Positions 32,661 through 44,087 of a DNA stretch of 64,000 bases are shown here, piece by piece. Source of the DNA: Zymoseptoria tritici IPO323 (Eukaryota > Ascomycota > Dothideomycetes > Mycosphaerellales > Mycosphaerellaceae). The stretch lies in the NCBI RefSeq assembly GCF_000219625.1, contig NC_018215.1, positions 2,728,001 to 2,792,000 of the forward strand. The letters run 5' to 3'. Every line of letters begins with the position of its first letter. Positions within the stretch are counted from its first letter, which is position 1. A program made the position numbers and the translations under genes. The notes under the pieces are model-generated. The model was not told the DNA's origin and made no database searches. It saw only the letters and a program-made list of their open reading frames with translations.

Positions 32661-34939
32661 GTGCGGTCGACCGGTAGTAATGAATCTAATAAGAACGATA
32701 AGTTAGCTGATGAAATGGACGGTGTTAAGGATAGTGGTAATGTTAGTGTTAGAATGAAGGATTCGGAGGGCGGTAGAAGTAACAACAACGTCACCGTCGC
32801 CGGCGCTAAGTCATCAGTTTCCGACCTTATGTCGTCTACTACTACTGCTATTGTAGAGGACATTGTTGCTGCCAGTAGAGGTATTGTTAATAAGCAAGAC
32901 TCGGAGGAAGAGATAGTTATAGACCTAGCGCTACTACCGAACGATCGAACCTTCCGTAGCTACGCTTAGGCGGTCAAATACTACTAGGACTAGGGACAAC
33001 GACATAGATACAGTCTTGCTGTTAGTAGCTCGAAGAAGCGTGATTCGGACGAGGGCAAATACCTCCTTAGCAAGGCCTTCAATTGCACACGCGGTGGAAG
33101 ATTCCGTAAGGGCAGAGTTACTAAGGGCACTCGTCCTTCGGCAGCCTCTAGCAAGTGTAGATACGGATTTAGTCTTACGGTAGGACTCGTTAATGCTAGC
33201 GATCCGAGCAGTCGTTAGGAAGTGCGATATAGTAAGTGTGTTACTTATAATCACGCCGCCGAGCATCCTTCTGCCCTGCTAGTGCACCGGCGCAGACAGC
33301 GGACTAAGGCTCTTAAGAAGTCTATTATTAAGGACCTATATGCTAACGCTATAGTAGCTACGACCCTTATACGCCTTCGCAATAGAGCTAGTAACAACAA
33401 GGAGTGTATCTAGACGGCTAGAGATATCCACAACTTACGCTAGGTCGCTCGACAAGCCGCATAAGGGGACTTTACGCCTATAGAGGCTCTTATTCGACTG
33501 CTTAAAGAGCAGCGATATCTCTTCAAACCGGACGTTAATCCAGTTACCGGCTAGCTGGATAAACTGCTCATTCTTAACCCTTAGATGATCGAGCTATACC
33601 GGCAATATCTAGAGACTGTCGTGCTTAATAACACATACAAAACTAACCGCTACAACCGCCCTTTAATAAACATTGTCTACATAACTAGAGCCGGTAAGAC
33701 GGTGCCTATTAGTTACTGTTTGATAGGCAAGGAAGACGAGCCGTCCTTCATATAGCTCCTTACTAAGTTTAAGAGACTCCTTCTGAATTACTACAAGCCA
33801 AGCGGCACGACTGCTCCTACCATTGCTAATCCATTGCTATTGCTAGGGGTGTTTGTAACTAATAGAGACAGGGGCCTTATAAACGCCTTAGATACGGTGT
33901 TTCCAACTATACTAGCCCTTATCTGCCGCTAGCATGTCTTTAAGAACGTTCAAGCACAAGCAAGGAAGAAGTGGCTACAAGTGCCGGTTGTTAATAAGGA
34001 GACTAGCAAGCAGACTTACTTCGAGGATTTACCGCGAACAACTGCATTTATGAAGCTCTTTAGAAGGACGATTAACAGCAAGACTCTCGCTGAATTTAAC
34101 GACAACAACAACGAGTTCTAGAGCTAAGAGCAGTCCACGGAGGTTAGTAAGCTATACAACTATATTAACCGCGAATACTAGCCTTATAAGGAGAAGCTAG
34201 TATACTACTAGATCTCTAAATACCCCTACTATAGCTAAAGGGCGAGCTCAAGGGCTAAGGGTGCTCACTCGGTAATAAAGACGTAGTTAGCTAATCGACG
34301 GCATAACGTGCTCACGCTCTTCCTCAAACTCTAGCTATAGTAGGCTCTTCGTAGTGCAGCGATAAGACAGCAACATACTTGTAAGAAGGCTTACATTCCA
34401 CGCAACCTTAAGCATCCTTGCTATCGCCGTGTCGTTAAGGTCATTTACTACAGAGCGCTATACAAGGTAGCCAAGCAGATGGCTAACGCCGTTAAAGAGC
34501 GGCGTGCAATTGCTAAGGGCAAGATCACCAGTCCGACCGTCTACACTTAATGCTTCACAACCTCCGAGGGTATGCTATGCTAGCACAAGATCAACGACAT
34601 AATAATAAACGACGGCCGTGTAGAGTTCCTTCCAGAGCAGTTTGACCGGCACTACTACATTAAGAAGGGCGCAGCTCTACTAGCTCGAATGGTCACCGTC
34701 GACCGAACAATATACGAGCTAGCTATAATACTAAACAATAGAGCGTCCAACGTACGAGGGCGTAGACGACGTAGCACCGGACGTAGCTATAGCCGTACTA
34801 ACGCACGAGAGCCCTTATCGTTCGAATTCACTAACCTTAATCTTCTAGCTTCGACCATACCGGCGGCGATAAGGGGTGGTAGACGAGGGGGTAGTAGACG
34901 AAGGGGTAGTAGACTCGCAACTCCTTCGCAGAGCTAGCC
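32661..34939 (+). pseudogene. MULE transposase, FAR1-like, many stops
   Basis: An acidic/Ser-rich N-terminus is open for 102 codons (32661-32969). Then come the FAR1/WRKY-GCM1-like zinc region (FNCTRGGRFRKG, SSKCRYGFSL, VTYNHAAEHPS; about 33070-33270) and the MULE catalytic core from about 33600 (NNTYKTNRYNRPLINIV; TNRDRGLINALDTVFPTI near 33858). The C-terminal SWIM-like region (GMLC-x-HKINDIIINDGR) lies near 34570, followed by an Arg/Gly-rich tail. The first catalytic Asp is AAT at 33627-33629 and the second AAT at 33861-33863; both follow a T, so each is one TG-to-TA change from GAT. At least a dozen in-frame stops are present. Confidence 0.85.
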
Positions 34940-35460
34940 TTAACAACAACAACAACGCCAGCCGCTCGTTCACACGCCTCAAGGATCACACTATAGCATT
35001 GGCCATAGTGTGCAACTAAATAAGACTACTATTCGACAAGTAGTTGGACTACGTAAATTAAGGCAAGCACCTTCTCGTGACCAGCTCCTTATGCAAGCCA
35101 TGCAACGAGAGCAATAGTGCTAACAGCAACAACATAGCTACATAGCTCCACCTTCCACTGCACCGGCTCACTAACAACATAGCTATATAACAACACCTCC
35201 GACTACCATGCCATTCGAGCAACTACAGCTTCATTTAAGAGCCTATATAAGGGCAGGGCAAGGGCATTAATTCTAGCTATATAGCTATTGAACGACTTAC
35301 CAGCTCACCAGCTCACTAGCGTGTTAATAACACCTCAAAACCGAGCATGCTATGAACATGATCCAACGCGATCACCGGATGCGCGAGATGGACGCGAGCG
35401 ATGTGCGCACGGCCCTTTTAACCCGCACAAAAGCTAATATTGGCATGCCCTTAGTCCATG

Positions 35461-35508
35461 TCTGAGACCGGTATTTAGCCACCTCGTTCCCGGTATTTAT
35501 CATTTCCC
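35461..35508 (-). repeat. Right 48-bp terminal inverted repeat of the MULE
   Basis: Exact reverse complement of 32218-32265. Confidence 0.95.
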
Positions 35509-35517
35509 AGCAGCCGA

Positions 35518-35851
35518 AAAGTGCATGACTAAGCTTGGCTGATTGCAAGGATGGAACCGCCGGCGTTGGCCTTCTGACGTTGCCCGACCTGAGACGAGTG
35601 TGTGCTGTTTCTATTGCTGTACTTCTGTGAGTCTCCCATTGCGCGGCCTGCCACAACTTTGGAGCAAAACTACGATTGCTGCCTTGCTCTATACCGCACC
35701 CTCCTGGCCGCCTTCACGACGACATACCTCTGCCGACTACTTCCGCAAACACCCCTCGACCCCTCTACACTCCATCCCCCACATTGGCAGCGCAAAAATC
35801 TCGAGCCCTTCAGGTGGGCGTTCAGGCGGCAGGATAGATTGAGAGGCGAAC
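35518..35851. other. Myosin-I promoter region, 334 bases
   Basis: Between the MULE duplication and the myosin start codon. The transposon sits about 340 bases upstream of the gene. No other gene seen. Confidence 0.5.
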
Positions 35852-38800
35852 ATGGTATGTGGGAGGAGGATCTCGGACAGTAGCCTCAGCGACTGACATC
35901 CTTCTCAGGGCGTCACCAAGCGCGCAGGACGCAAGAATGCGCCGCCAGGCCAGGCACAATCCGGCGGCGGCGGTGCTCCACAAATCCGCAAAGCAGCATA
36001 CGAGACGAGTAAGAAGAAGGAAGTGGGAGTGTCAGATCTCACACTCATCAGCAAAATCTCCAACGAAGCGATCAACGAAAACTTGAAGAAGCGATTCGAG
36101 AATGCCGAGATCTACACCTACATCGGACATGTGCTGGTTTCAGTTAACCCATTTCGAGACCTGGGAATATACACCGACCAGGTACTCGCGAGCTATCAGG
36201 GCAAGAACAGGCTGGAAGTGCCACCGCACGTCTTCGCCATTGCAGAGAGCACATACTACAACATGAAGGCATACAACGAGAACCAATGTGTGATCATTTC
36301 AGGCGAATCAGGAGCCGGAAAGACCGAGGCAGCGAAGCGGATCATGCAGTACATTGCGAATGTGTCAGGTGGCAGCAACAGTCAGATTCAGGAGATCAAG
36401 GAGATGGTACTGGCGACTAACCCACTGCTGGAGTCCTTTGGCAACGCCAAGACACTGCGAAACAACAACTCGTCACGTTTCGGAAAGTACCTGGAGATTC
36501 AATTCAATGCTCAAGGCGAGCCCGTCGGGGCGAACATCAACAACTATCTCCTCGAGAAGACCAGAGTGGTGGGACAGATCAAGGACGAGCGCAACTTTCA
36601 CATCTTCTACCAATTTACGAAGGCCGCGAGTCAGGCACATCGGACGAATTTTGGCGTGCAGCAACCGACGACGTATTCCTATACCAGCAAGAGCAAGTGT
36701 TATGATGTGCAGGGGATTGATGATGTGGCGGAGTTCAAGGATACCCTCAATGCGATGAAAGTGATTGGGTTGTCGCAAGCGGAGCAGGATGATATCTTCC
36801 GAATGCTGGCCTGTATTCTGTGGATTGGGAATGTCTCTTTCCGGGAGAACGACGAGGGGAATGCGGAGGTGGTCGATCAGTCGGTAATCGATTTCGTCGC
36901 ATATCTTCTGGAGGTGGACAATGCGCATGTCAATAAGGCTCTGACGACAAGAATTATCGAGACGAGTCGAGGAGGGCGCCGAGGATCAGTCTACGACTCG
37001 CCGATGAACATTGCGCAGGCCACCTCCGTCCGGGATGCCCTGGCCAAAGCCATCTACTTCAACATGTTCGACTGGATCGTCCAGCGTGTGAATGTGTCGT
37101 TGAAGGCGAGAGGTGCCATTGCGCACAGTATTGGCATTCTGGATATCTACGGATTCGAGATCTTCGAGCGGAACTCATTCGAACAGCTGTGCATCAATTA
37201 CGTCAACGAAAAGCTGCAGCAGATCTTCATTCAGTTGACGTTAAAGACTGAACAGGAAGAGTATGCGCGGGAGCAGATTCAATGGACGCCGATCAAGTAC
37301 TTTGACAACAAGGTGGTGTGCGAGTTGATCGAGGAGAAGCGACCGCCGGGAGTGTTCGCGGCGTTGAACGATGCCTGTGCTACTGCGCATGCGGATCCCA
37401 CGGCCGCCGATCAGACGTTTGTGCAGAGATTGAATGCGCTGTCGAGCAATCCCAACTTTGCGCCGAGACAGGGACAGTTCGTCATCAAGCACTATGCCGG
37501 AGATGTGAACTATGCCATTGACGGCATGACGGACAAGAACAAGGATCAACTGCTGAAGGATCTTCTGAACCTGGTCGGCCAAAGTGGAAACAATTTCGTC
37601 CAGACCATCTTCCCCGATCAGGTGGACCAGGATAACCGCAGACGTCCACCCACAGCAGGCGACAAGATCAAGGCATCTGCAAATGACCTCGTGGCGACAT
37701 TGATGAAATGCACACCCAGCTACATCCGCACGATCAAGCCAAACGAGAACAAGAGCCCGACGGAGTACAATTCCCCGAACGTCATGCATCAAGTCAAGTA
37801 TCTTGGCCTGCAAGAGAACGTGCGCATTCGGCGAGCCGGGTTCGCGTACCGACAGACGTACGAGAAGTTTGTGGAAAGATTCTACCTCTTGTCGCCGAAG
37901 TGCAGTTATGCTGGTGAATATACATGGACAGGTGATGCCAAGTCTGGTGTGCGCCAGATTCTGAAGGATACTTCCATCCCGGCGGAGGAGTGGCAGATGG
38001 GTGTCACAAAGGCTTTTATCAAGACGCCTGAGACACTCTTTGCACTTGAGACGATGAGAGATCGGTACTGGCATAACATGGCGATTCGTATCCAGCGAGC
38101 GTGGAGGAATTATCTTCGCTACCGAGCTGAGTCTGCGACGAGGATTCAACGTTTCTGGAGGAAGAAGACCGGAGGGATGGAGTTCATTCAGCTCCGAGAT
38201 GAGGGACACAAAGTACTTGGAGGTCGCAAGGAAAGACGCCGCTATTCTCTTGTTGGTTACCGACGATTCATGGGCGACTATCTCGGGATTGACAATCAAG
38301 GTGGCGGCGGATCACTCCTCCGCAGCAACGGCGGCATTGGTACTGGTGAGAAGACAGCTTTCTCCTGTCGGTGTGAAGTGCTCGTGTCCAAGCTTGGCCG
38401 TTCCTCCAAACCAGAGCCACGCATGCTCGTCCTGACTGACCGCGCTGTCTACATCATCAAGCAAGCCTTGGTCAACAAGCAACTCACCATTATGGCGGAG
38501 CGCACGATCCCCATCGGAGCCATCAAGTTTGTCTCCGCCAGCACACTCAAGGATGACTGGTTTGCTCTTGGTGTTGGGAGTCCTCAGGAACCTGATCCGC
38601 TCATCAACTGCATCTTCAAGACGGAGTTCTTCACTCAGCTTCGACACGTCTCGCGCGGTACTGCTGCCCTCCAAATTGGCGACTCGATCCAGTACAACAA
38701 GAAGCCGGGCAAGCCTGCTACGATCAAGGTCGTCAAAGATCCGCAAGTACCACGGGATGACTTGTACAAGTCTGGCGCCATCCACACCGGCCAAGGAGAG

Positions 38801-39631
38801 GATCCCAGGAGCGTCAGCAAAGCGACACCGAAGCCTAAGCCCGTGCCTGCAAAAGCCATCACGAGCGGCAAGCTTCTGAAAAAATCAACTGGCGGGAAGC
38901 TTTCACAGCAAGCAGCGCGCAGTCAAGGTCGACCTGTACCGCAAGCTCAACCTCTGCCTGGAACATCGAATGCCCGCCCTGCAGAGAGGATGGTCCCAAT
39001 CATGCAGCAGCCTGTCCAGCAGCAAATTCCCATCGCGCCACAACAGCAAACAAACGGCCATTCCCGCGGCACAGGCTCAACAGGTCGAGCCGTCCCACCT
39101 CCCCCTCCTCCACCACCACCCGCCGCCGCCGCGCCGAAACCCGCAGAACCGCACTTCAAAGCCCTCTACGACTTCCAAGGCCAAACAGGCGGAGAACTAA
39201 GCCTCACCAAAGACGAAGTCATTGTCGTGCAGCAGAAAGAAAGCAACGGTACGTCCCCTCTCCCCCCCTCTCCCCAGAACCTCCCCTTTAAAAACCACAG
39301 CGCTAACGCTTGATTCCTAGGCTGGTGGCTCGCCAAACGCCTCCACGGCTCCGAATCCGGCTGGGCGCCCGCTGCTTACTTGGAAGAAGTCAAAGCCGCT
39401 CCACCCCCTCCTCCTCCTTCAGCGAAGGGTAAAGCTCCACCCCCGGCTCCGCCTGCGAAGAGGCCCGCGGGCAGGAAGGGTGTGGGCGAGGCAGTGGCGA
39501 GGGATAGTGGGTACAGTACGCAAGGTGGGAGTGGAATGTCTACGCCGACTGGGGGAAATGGAGGTGGGGATTTGGCCGGGGGTTTGGCTGCTGCGTTGAA
39601 GGCTAGGCAGAGGGCTATGGGTGGGGGGTAG
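35852..39631 (+). CDS. myoA: Class-I myosin with TH1 and SH3 tail
   Basis: Exons 35852-35854 (only the ATG), 35909-39248 and 39321-39631 give 1,217 residues. The start rests on ATG directly followed by GTATGT, the acceptor TTCTCAG and a basic N-terminus [15 protein letters not shown] typical of fungal myosin-I. The motor domain has P-loop GESGAGKT (133-140), switch-[10 protein letters not shown] and the relay [15 protein letters not shown]. The TEDS-rule Ser is near 361 in [11 protein letters not shown], where PAK kinases phosphorylate. Two IQ motifs ([20 protein letters not shown]) are near 728-755. A membrane-binding TH1 domain, a Pro-rich stretch and an SH3 domain ([15 protein letters not shown], split by the second intron) follow. 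It drives actin patches, endocytosis and polar growth. Oddly it ends [15 protein letters not shown] and lacks the acidic, Trp-ending tail that binds Arp2/3 in most fungal homologues. Confidence 0.94.
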
Positions 39632-40144
39632 AGTTGTATGGGAGGGGATAGCATCGGGAAATTGGATATGAAGGTTACGTTTACGCTTTTTCTTGCAGGT
39701 CTGTTTGACAAGGTCGGTGCCACGCTGGGTCGCGGCGATACATGTGGCAGCGTCATTTGCTGAGAGGCGAGCATTGCGGGTGTCGTACAAGGTGGGTGCG
39801 TGGTACGGATGTTTCGGTACCGACATGGGTAAGCTGTTTGGGTTGAAGCTGATGACCTGCAGCACCTCTTGACCAAGCTTCGCCACTGCGGACAACACCT
39901 TCCGCTCCGATCGGCGTCGTTTACTGTCAATGACACTGGCGAATTGAACTGACGTCTCGCGTCCGGACGATTCCACCACGACCTTGCCGACTTGACTGAA
40001 GTATCGAAGCTCCAGCTACTCCATCAAGCCGCTCCGCAATACCACCCCTGGCCACAACAATCGCAGCTCAAGCCACCTTACCAAGCCGCTCTACCTACCC
40101 TCTACTCTGGACTTCAGCGCCACTCTTCAACACCAGCACCCACC
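39632..40144. other. Intergenic, 513 bases
   Basis: No gene seen. No acidic DDW-type exon that could extend the myosin tail was found here. Confidence 0.5.
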
Positions 40145-41303
40145 ATGGCCGACCAGGAGCAGACCCTCCCCCGCGCAATCTTCTCCTTCTCCCACCCCGA
40201 CCTCTCCAGTCCTGCTTCTTCCCGCCCCATCTACGTTCCACCGCCGGCTTTGTCCCAGCATAGCATGATCCTGCCTCTTCACGATATCCGCTCGAATTCG
40301 GAGTTACAGCAGGGTTTGAAGTCCGTCGATGAGCATGGTTTTACGTTGGTGAAACATACTTCTGCTTTCGAAAAGGATGGAGAGGTGCAGGGACTATTGA
40401 AGGGGAGGATGGTGGAAGAAGTGTATGCTCCTGAGATGATCAGGCTAGCGCTGGAGGTGACGGGAGCCAAGAGGGCGGTGGTGCATAATGTTGCGTTTCG
40501 GAGGAGGGGGTTTGATGAGGGGGAGGAGGAGGAGCAGGAGGAGAGGGGTGGAACAGAGAGTAAGGTTCATGGTATGTTCTCCTCCTTTCTTGGTGAATTT
40601 GGTGGTGTGCTGGACTGACTCTGGGTTGGAATAGTCAATGGCCGCACACAAGCTGATATTCAACAACCCGCGAGACATGCGCATATCGATCTCACGTTGC
40701 AGGGACTGAGGGATACATTTCGACTTGCGAGGCCGGATATCACAGCCGCGGCGAAGTCTGTTATTGATGCCGAGGAAGCGAGGGAAAGGGGAGAGGATGT
40801 GGTGGTTCCGAGGGTGGCGGCGTATAGTCTCTGGGTCAGTACGAGGCCGCACCTACCACCTCGTTCATAACTGACGCATTCCATCCCAGCGTCCTCTAAA
40901 AACAGTCCGCCGCGATCCCCTCGCTCTCCTCGACTCGCAAGCCCTCTCCCCATCCGATATCGTCGCTACAACGAACCGTATCCCATCTTCCTACTCCGAG
41001 TCCAGCCTCCCGGACAACCCCAACCTCCTCGACGATGGGACGTACATCGTTTCCGCTTACACTGCTCTTCCTCCTAGACATCCTGAGCTGCAGAGGTGGT
41101 ACTGGGTTCCGGAACAGAGGGTGGATGAAGTGTTGATGGTCAAGTTTGCGGATAGTTGGGGTGGGGAGGCGGGTGAGGATGTTGGGGGGGTGAGTGCGGG
41201 GTGCGTGCATTGCTCGCCGGTTTTGGTGGGGAAGGGGGAGGGGGAGGGGAGGGAGGAGGGGAGAGAGAGTGTGGAGTGTAGGGTTTATTGTTTTTGGGGT
41301 TGA
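40145..41303 (+). CDS. CmcJ/NvfI-family oxidoreductase
   Basis: Exons 40145-40571, 40635-40834 and 40890-41303 give 346 residues. The family name comes from CmcJ (cephamycin methoxylation) and NvfI (a non-haem iron, 2-oxoglutarate enzyme in novofumigatonin biosynthesis). Family landmarks seen are VVHNVAFRRR, ARHAHIDLTLQG (the His-x-Asp expected for metal binding), SLW-RPLKTVRRDPLALLDSQAL spanning intron 2, and RWYWVPEQRVDEVLMVKFADSW. The usual ending with RESVE-type residues is present (GRESVECRVYCFWG), although an acidic Gly/Glu insertion precedes it. Its substrate is unknown, and no other secondary-metabolism gene is adjacent, so this looks like a stand-alone family member. The start is chosen at MADQEQTLPRA after a pyrimidine/CA-rich leader. 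Confidence 0.82.
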
Positions 41304-41913
41304 GGGGGAGGAGAAGGGGGAAAGGGGATGGTTGGAGGCGAAGGGGATTGATGCGGTTGGGGTGTTCGGTGTTGGGGTTGGTCGGGGGGATTGGAATGGG
41401 GTGCGGCAGGATATGGAGGTTGGTGGGAGCATTTGGAAAGGTGGGTTTTAAGAGGGAGCAACCGATATTATGGAAGATCGACTCACGCTCACGAAGACGA
41501 GTCGAACTTGATCCAGAAGAAGTCCTCGGATGACACGACAGCCGGGGGTCGGAGCACATGAGGAGACTCGGGAACCCACGACAGCAGCACCTACGACAAC
41601 AGGACCTACGACAGCATCGCAAGCCAATCGCTGTCACTCCACAAACACCACCTACAGTCGAGAAATTCTCTTCCAATATGCCAGACATGTCGGAGAATCG
41701 AAGACATCGTCTGACTTTGCGTGTCTTACGGCAAGACTCCGAGACAACTATTCGAGGAAGCATGCTCTGGTCTTTGGAGACCTGTCTTAGTCTCGTTTTC
41801 CCTTTATATACTCAAATTTCCCGTTCCTCCTCTTCCGCTCTCAATTAACCAACTCGCAGCTCAGCAACCGACTATCCACCTCTAACTATCAAAAATCAAT
41901 ATTAAAATATCCA
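41304..41913. other. Intergenic, 610 bases
   Basis: No gene seen. AT-rich just before the next start codon (41880-41912). Confidence 0.5.
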
Positions 41914-42798
41914 ATGGCGCCACGAAACCGCACCCTGCCAGCTCTGCCAGACCGCACTAAGCTCCGACAACTCTCCACACTCCCCGTAGCAGGCACCGAG
42001 CTACCGTCGGACAAAGGCGATCGAGGTGCGACATGGACATCGGACTTGATCACGGAATACTGCTACCATGCGATGAAGGCCGACGAGTTCCGCTTAGCGC
42101 TGGCCGCTCGAGACGTGGATGTTGCCAAGCTAGATGTGAATGAGTTGATGGAGCAGAAGGGAGACAAGGAGGTGACGATGGAGATGGTGCATGTCATGCT
42201 TTGCGATCGTGGTCGGGAGTCCAAACTGACCCGGGAGAACGGAACCTCCAGAGAATCCCAGGATGGCACGACCACCGACAGCAAGGGCTCAAGCACCCAC
42301 AACAGCATCGCAGCTCAACTCGCCGCTCGTGCCACTTACCAAGCCACCCTCAACTCCAAGAGAAAGCGATCACCCGAGCGCACCCCAAACCGCCACGGCC
42401 CCGTCATCTCAGTCACCAACCCACGCTTCCTCCCCGGCACAAACGAACTCAACCCCTTCTTTGAGCAAATGCCTCGGCCGGAAGTCTGGCATCGCCAGGC
42501 GCCCAGAGCGGGATTCCTCGGATTTGGAGACACGCCGTTTTCGCAGCAGATGATGAGTGATCAGATTGATGCTGATTTGGCGAGAGGGCCGGGGCACAGG
42601 TTGGGTGGAGGTGGGAATCAGGACAGGAAGGTGGAGAGTAGGTCGGGGAGGGCTGGGATGTGGGATGTGCCGGGTGTGAGCCGTGGTACGGTCTTGGATG
42701 TGATGCAGCGTTTGAGGGAGCCGGAGGAGGAGGAACGCGAGTCGGACGATTCTGAGGATGAGCCGATGCAGTCGAAGAAGAGAAAGGTGGAGGAATGA
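41914..42798 (+). CDS. LPDRT-family protein 3, with nuclear-type basic motifs
   Basis: A single exon of 294 residues, paralogous to the genes at 1518 and 3578. LPDRTK is at residues 11-16. One YCYHAMK module follows (about 42-105: TSDLITEYCYHAMKADEF, then MVHVMLCDRGRES). In DNA, the YCYHAMK codons match module B of the 3578 gene with 3 differences in 29 bases. The rest is polar and looks disordered, with basic clusters KRKRSPER (about 149-156) and KKRKVEE at the C-terminus, both like nuclear localisation signals, and an acidic patch EPEEEERESDDSEDEP just before it. No enzyme motif or membrane segment is seen. A nuclear protein is inferred; function unknown. Confidence 0.68.
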   Translation: MAPRNRTLPALPDRTKLRQLSTLPVAGTELPSDKGDRGATWTSDLITEYCYHAMKADEFRLALAARDVDVAKLDVNELMEQKGDKEVTMEMVHVMLCDRGRESKLTRENGTSRESQDGTTTDSKGSSTHNSIAAQLAARATYQATLNSKRKRSPERTPNRHGPVISVTNPRFLPGTNELNPFFEQMPRPEVWHRQAPRAGFLGFGDTPFSQQMMSDQIDADLARGPGHRLGGGGNQDRKVESRSGRAGMWDVPGVSRGTVLDVMQRLREPEEEERESDDSEDEPMQSKKRKVEE

Positions 42799-43538
42799 AG
42801 AGGTCGAGCGGTGGGCGATAGGGACGGCGGTTGCAGGCGAGAACGTCCTTGTTGTTGCTGGTCAGGAGTGGTGCGATAATCTGCTGTTTTGGGGCAATCA
42901 GAAGAATCAGTCGAAGCTTACCTGGAGCATGATACTGGTCGACCAACGACAGGCGGACTTCGGGCGACGACCGAATTTGGAACGAACTAATAGATATAAA
43001 GCCTTTCCATACACTGCCACCCGCCGTCAATCGTCGCCTGGCCATCGATCGGTAAACAGTCAGATTCGACGTCTCCTGTCTCGCCGTTCGCAGGTTTGCG
43101 ATCTTGATGTCTAGCCATCCATCTGGTTTAATGACCGACCTATTCATCTTACGATCACTTCGCGTCCACGAACTTCCTCTGGATACAATAATGCAGCGCG
43201 GATCCGGCGGCAAGTTTGCAAGGATCTCAATGTACGCCATACGAACTGGAACGGGCACAACCTGTTCCGGTCATTCCGGTATCACCCCAATCGACGTTCT
43301 CTTCGGATCCGGCACGAATCGATTGCGCAATAATCTGAACTCTACGCCATCCGGAAGTGTCGGTCACAATTCATCCGTTCTTTGGGCGTCAACAACCAGA
43401 AGATCAAGTCATCCCCATGCTCCGCCACAGTCCCTGCAGGTCAGCACAATCACATAAGTAATGCCAACCGCTACCTCTCGTCGCTGCTGATTCATTCCAT
43501 CTCAAATCTGCCTAACATCTTCTCAACATCGTCCAACC
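42799..43538. other. Intergenic, 740 bases
   Basis: No gene supported; the last 100 bases are a pyrimidine-rich leader of the next gene. Confidence 0.5.
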
Positions 43539-44087
43539 ATGGAGTTCACCCTCATCACCCTCTCCCTGGCCCTGGCCACCTCCGTCACCGCAACAATGAG
43601 CTGGTCCCTCGACCGCGTCGCCAACCCCACCGAAGACGAGTCCGACGCCTACAACCGCATCACCGACGCCATGAACGCCGCCATCGCCCGCTGGCAACCC
43701 TACTGGCTCGCCAACAAACACTGCACCGTCAGCTACGTGCCCGGCATCGGCACCGCGGACGGCAATTACAACGGCAACATCCGCTTCGGCTCCGATCGCC
43801 AGTACATGGTCGAGGGTTACGCGCTGCACGAGATCGCGCACGTGTTGGGTGTTGGAGGGGGGAATCCGAGGTTTTATGCGAATTGTCAGAATCATGAGTG
43901 GCCGTTGGCGAGTATGGTGATTGCGAAGTATTATGGGCAAGGGGAGGTGTTGCATTGTGCGGGGGAACACTTTTATCCGTATGGATTGAATTTTGCGGAT
44001 GAGTTTAGTGAGGAGAATTATGCCAGGCATTGTGAGGTTGTGGATGCGATGATTCGGGATGGGATGCAGGAGCAGAGGGGCGAGTGA
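43539..44087 (+). CDS. Small secreted HEIAH zinc-metalloprotease-like protein
   Basis: A single exon of 182 residues. The signal peptide MEFTLITLSLALATSVTA is followed by a mature protein of about 164 residues. HEIAH at 97-101 within YALHEIAHVLGVGGG is the zincin HExxH motif with the Gly of metzincin-like sites. The usual third His of HExxHxxGxxH is absent, but H119 (NHEW) or H144 (GEHFYPYGLN) could be the third zinc ligand. Cys 62, 116, 140 and 165 could form two disulfides. It is shorter than typical secreted metalloproteases (200-400 residues). I recall similar short fungal proteins without assigned function. A secreted peptidase or an enzyme-derived effector is possible; activity is not shown. 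Confidence 0.75.
   Translation: MEFTLITLSLALATSVTATMSWSLDRVANPTEDESDAYNRITDAMNAAIARWQPYWLANKHCTVSYVPGIGTADGNYNGNIRFGSDRQYMVEGYALHEIAHVLGVGGGNPRFYANCQNHEWPLASMVIAKYYGQGEVLHCAGEHFYPYGLNFADEFSEENYARHCEVVDAMIRDGMQEQRGE

Larger units (their letters stand above)
32218..35508 (+). mobile_element. Mutator-like DNA transposon (MULE), complete but inactivated
   Basis: A 3,291-bp element bounded by perfect 48-bp inverted repeats (32218-32265 and 35461-35508), beginning GGGAAATGATAAATACCG. A perfect 9-bp duplication AGCAGCCGA flanks it (32209-32217 and 35509-35517). Nine-base duplications and a FAR1-like plus MULE transposase content identify Mutator-like elements. The transposase frame has many TAG/TAA codons. 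The perfect inverted repeats and target duplication suggest fairly recent insertion compared with the damage inside. Confidence 0.92.

Noticed and set aside
32661..32969. 102-codon open frame as a separate gene
   Set aside because: It is the N-terminal part of the MULE transposase, between the element's inverted repeats.
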